Part shown: in pieces, positions 63,751 to 64,000 of the stretch | Position numbering within the stretch: position 1 is the first letter of the stretch | Layout: each line of letters begins with the position of its first letter | Assembly: GCA_018806915.1 (NCBI GenBank) | Contig: JAGKQI010000084.1 | Coordinates: forward strand, 372,001-436,000 | From: Phytophthora colocasiae | Taxonomy: Eukaryota > Oomycota > Peronosporomycetes > Peronosporales > Peronosporaceae | Reading direction: 5' to 3' | DNA length: 64,000 nt | Translations under genes and position numbers: made by a program | The notes under the pieces: generated by a model | Database searches by the model: none | The model's input: the letters and a program-made list of their open reading frames with translations, nothing else | Told to the model about the DNA's origin: nothing

Positions 63751-64000
63751 TTGTTAGATGTTATCGTAAATAAACTGCCGGGATTAAAAAAAAACTGTCT
63801 GGTATTTGAAGAGAATTTTGATTAACTGGAGTTTTGCCAGTTGACATTAGAATAACTCGTTCTCCTTCTCTTCTACTGCAGACGAAATAGAGCTGCTGGT
63901 TTTTGACCAAGTCTACTTGAAGCAGCGTTCGAAATCACAGTATCAATATGAGGGCCAGTGAAGAAAGGTATCAGAAGATAATGAAAGAGAAATATAGTTC
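63751..64000. other. 3' flank of copy G
   Basis: Near-identical to 52471-52715. No gene is visible before the window ends. Confidence 0.6.

Overview
The window is a repeat-dominated stretch of nuclear DNA from a eukaryote, most likely an oomycete of the Phytophthora type. This is an inference from the dense mix of Ty3/Gypsy, Ty1/Copia, piggyBac, hAT, pogo-like and LINE-like elements, a short (69 bp) GT-AG intron, a Myb/SANT-like domain of a kind I associate with oomycetes, and a small secreted-protein family. I recognise no housekeeping gene, tRNA or rRNA. Almost everything is mobile DNA or a lineage-specific multicopy family, and many copies are broken by single-base indels or stops.

Layout. 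1-3842: gag end, leader and probable 5' LTR of a minus-strand Gypsy element running off the left edge. 3984-7376: a complete piggyBac element with TTAA duplication, inserted just upstream of a small secreted-protein gene (7452). 7929-9640: rearranged LINE and family relics. 9642-12888: a TIR-bounded insertion carrying a predicted 2-oxoglutarate/Fe(II) dioxygenase, a degenerate paralogue of it with a C2H2 finger, and a Myb-like/coiled-coil gene; this is the most unusual module here. 12889-31300: members of an unrecognised ~650-residue protein family in two subtypes (called B-type and C-type here), often as divergent pairs, with a 2.7 kb inverted repeat (21275-27665) and a 0.92 kb inverted repeat (28915-31308) containing secreted-protein genes. 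31359-52470: a second copy of the divergent B/C unit, split by a Copia element (31896-37403) and a Gypsy element (40992-50238). 52470-64000: LINE remnants, an array of hairpins, a composite 5.9 kb insertion with a pogo-like relic, a hAT MITE and a captured GH1 beta-glucosidase fragment, then another C-type family copy.

How the parts relate. The recurring host unit is B-type gene (minus), a spacer of about 2.4 kb with older family relics, C-type gene (plus), then a convergent relic of the secreted-protein gene. The apparently intact members are the B-type gene at 17090-19060 and the C-type gene at 50524-52470. The other elements are inserted into copies of this unit, and because other copies are present, empty sites can be read directly from this sequence for piggyBac, Copia, Gypsy and the composite insertion.

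Limits. Element names rest on motifs and structural hallmarks read by eye, without database searches. Single-base breaks could be real or assembly errors: the Copia element has identical LTRs but about nine disruptions in its reading frame.
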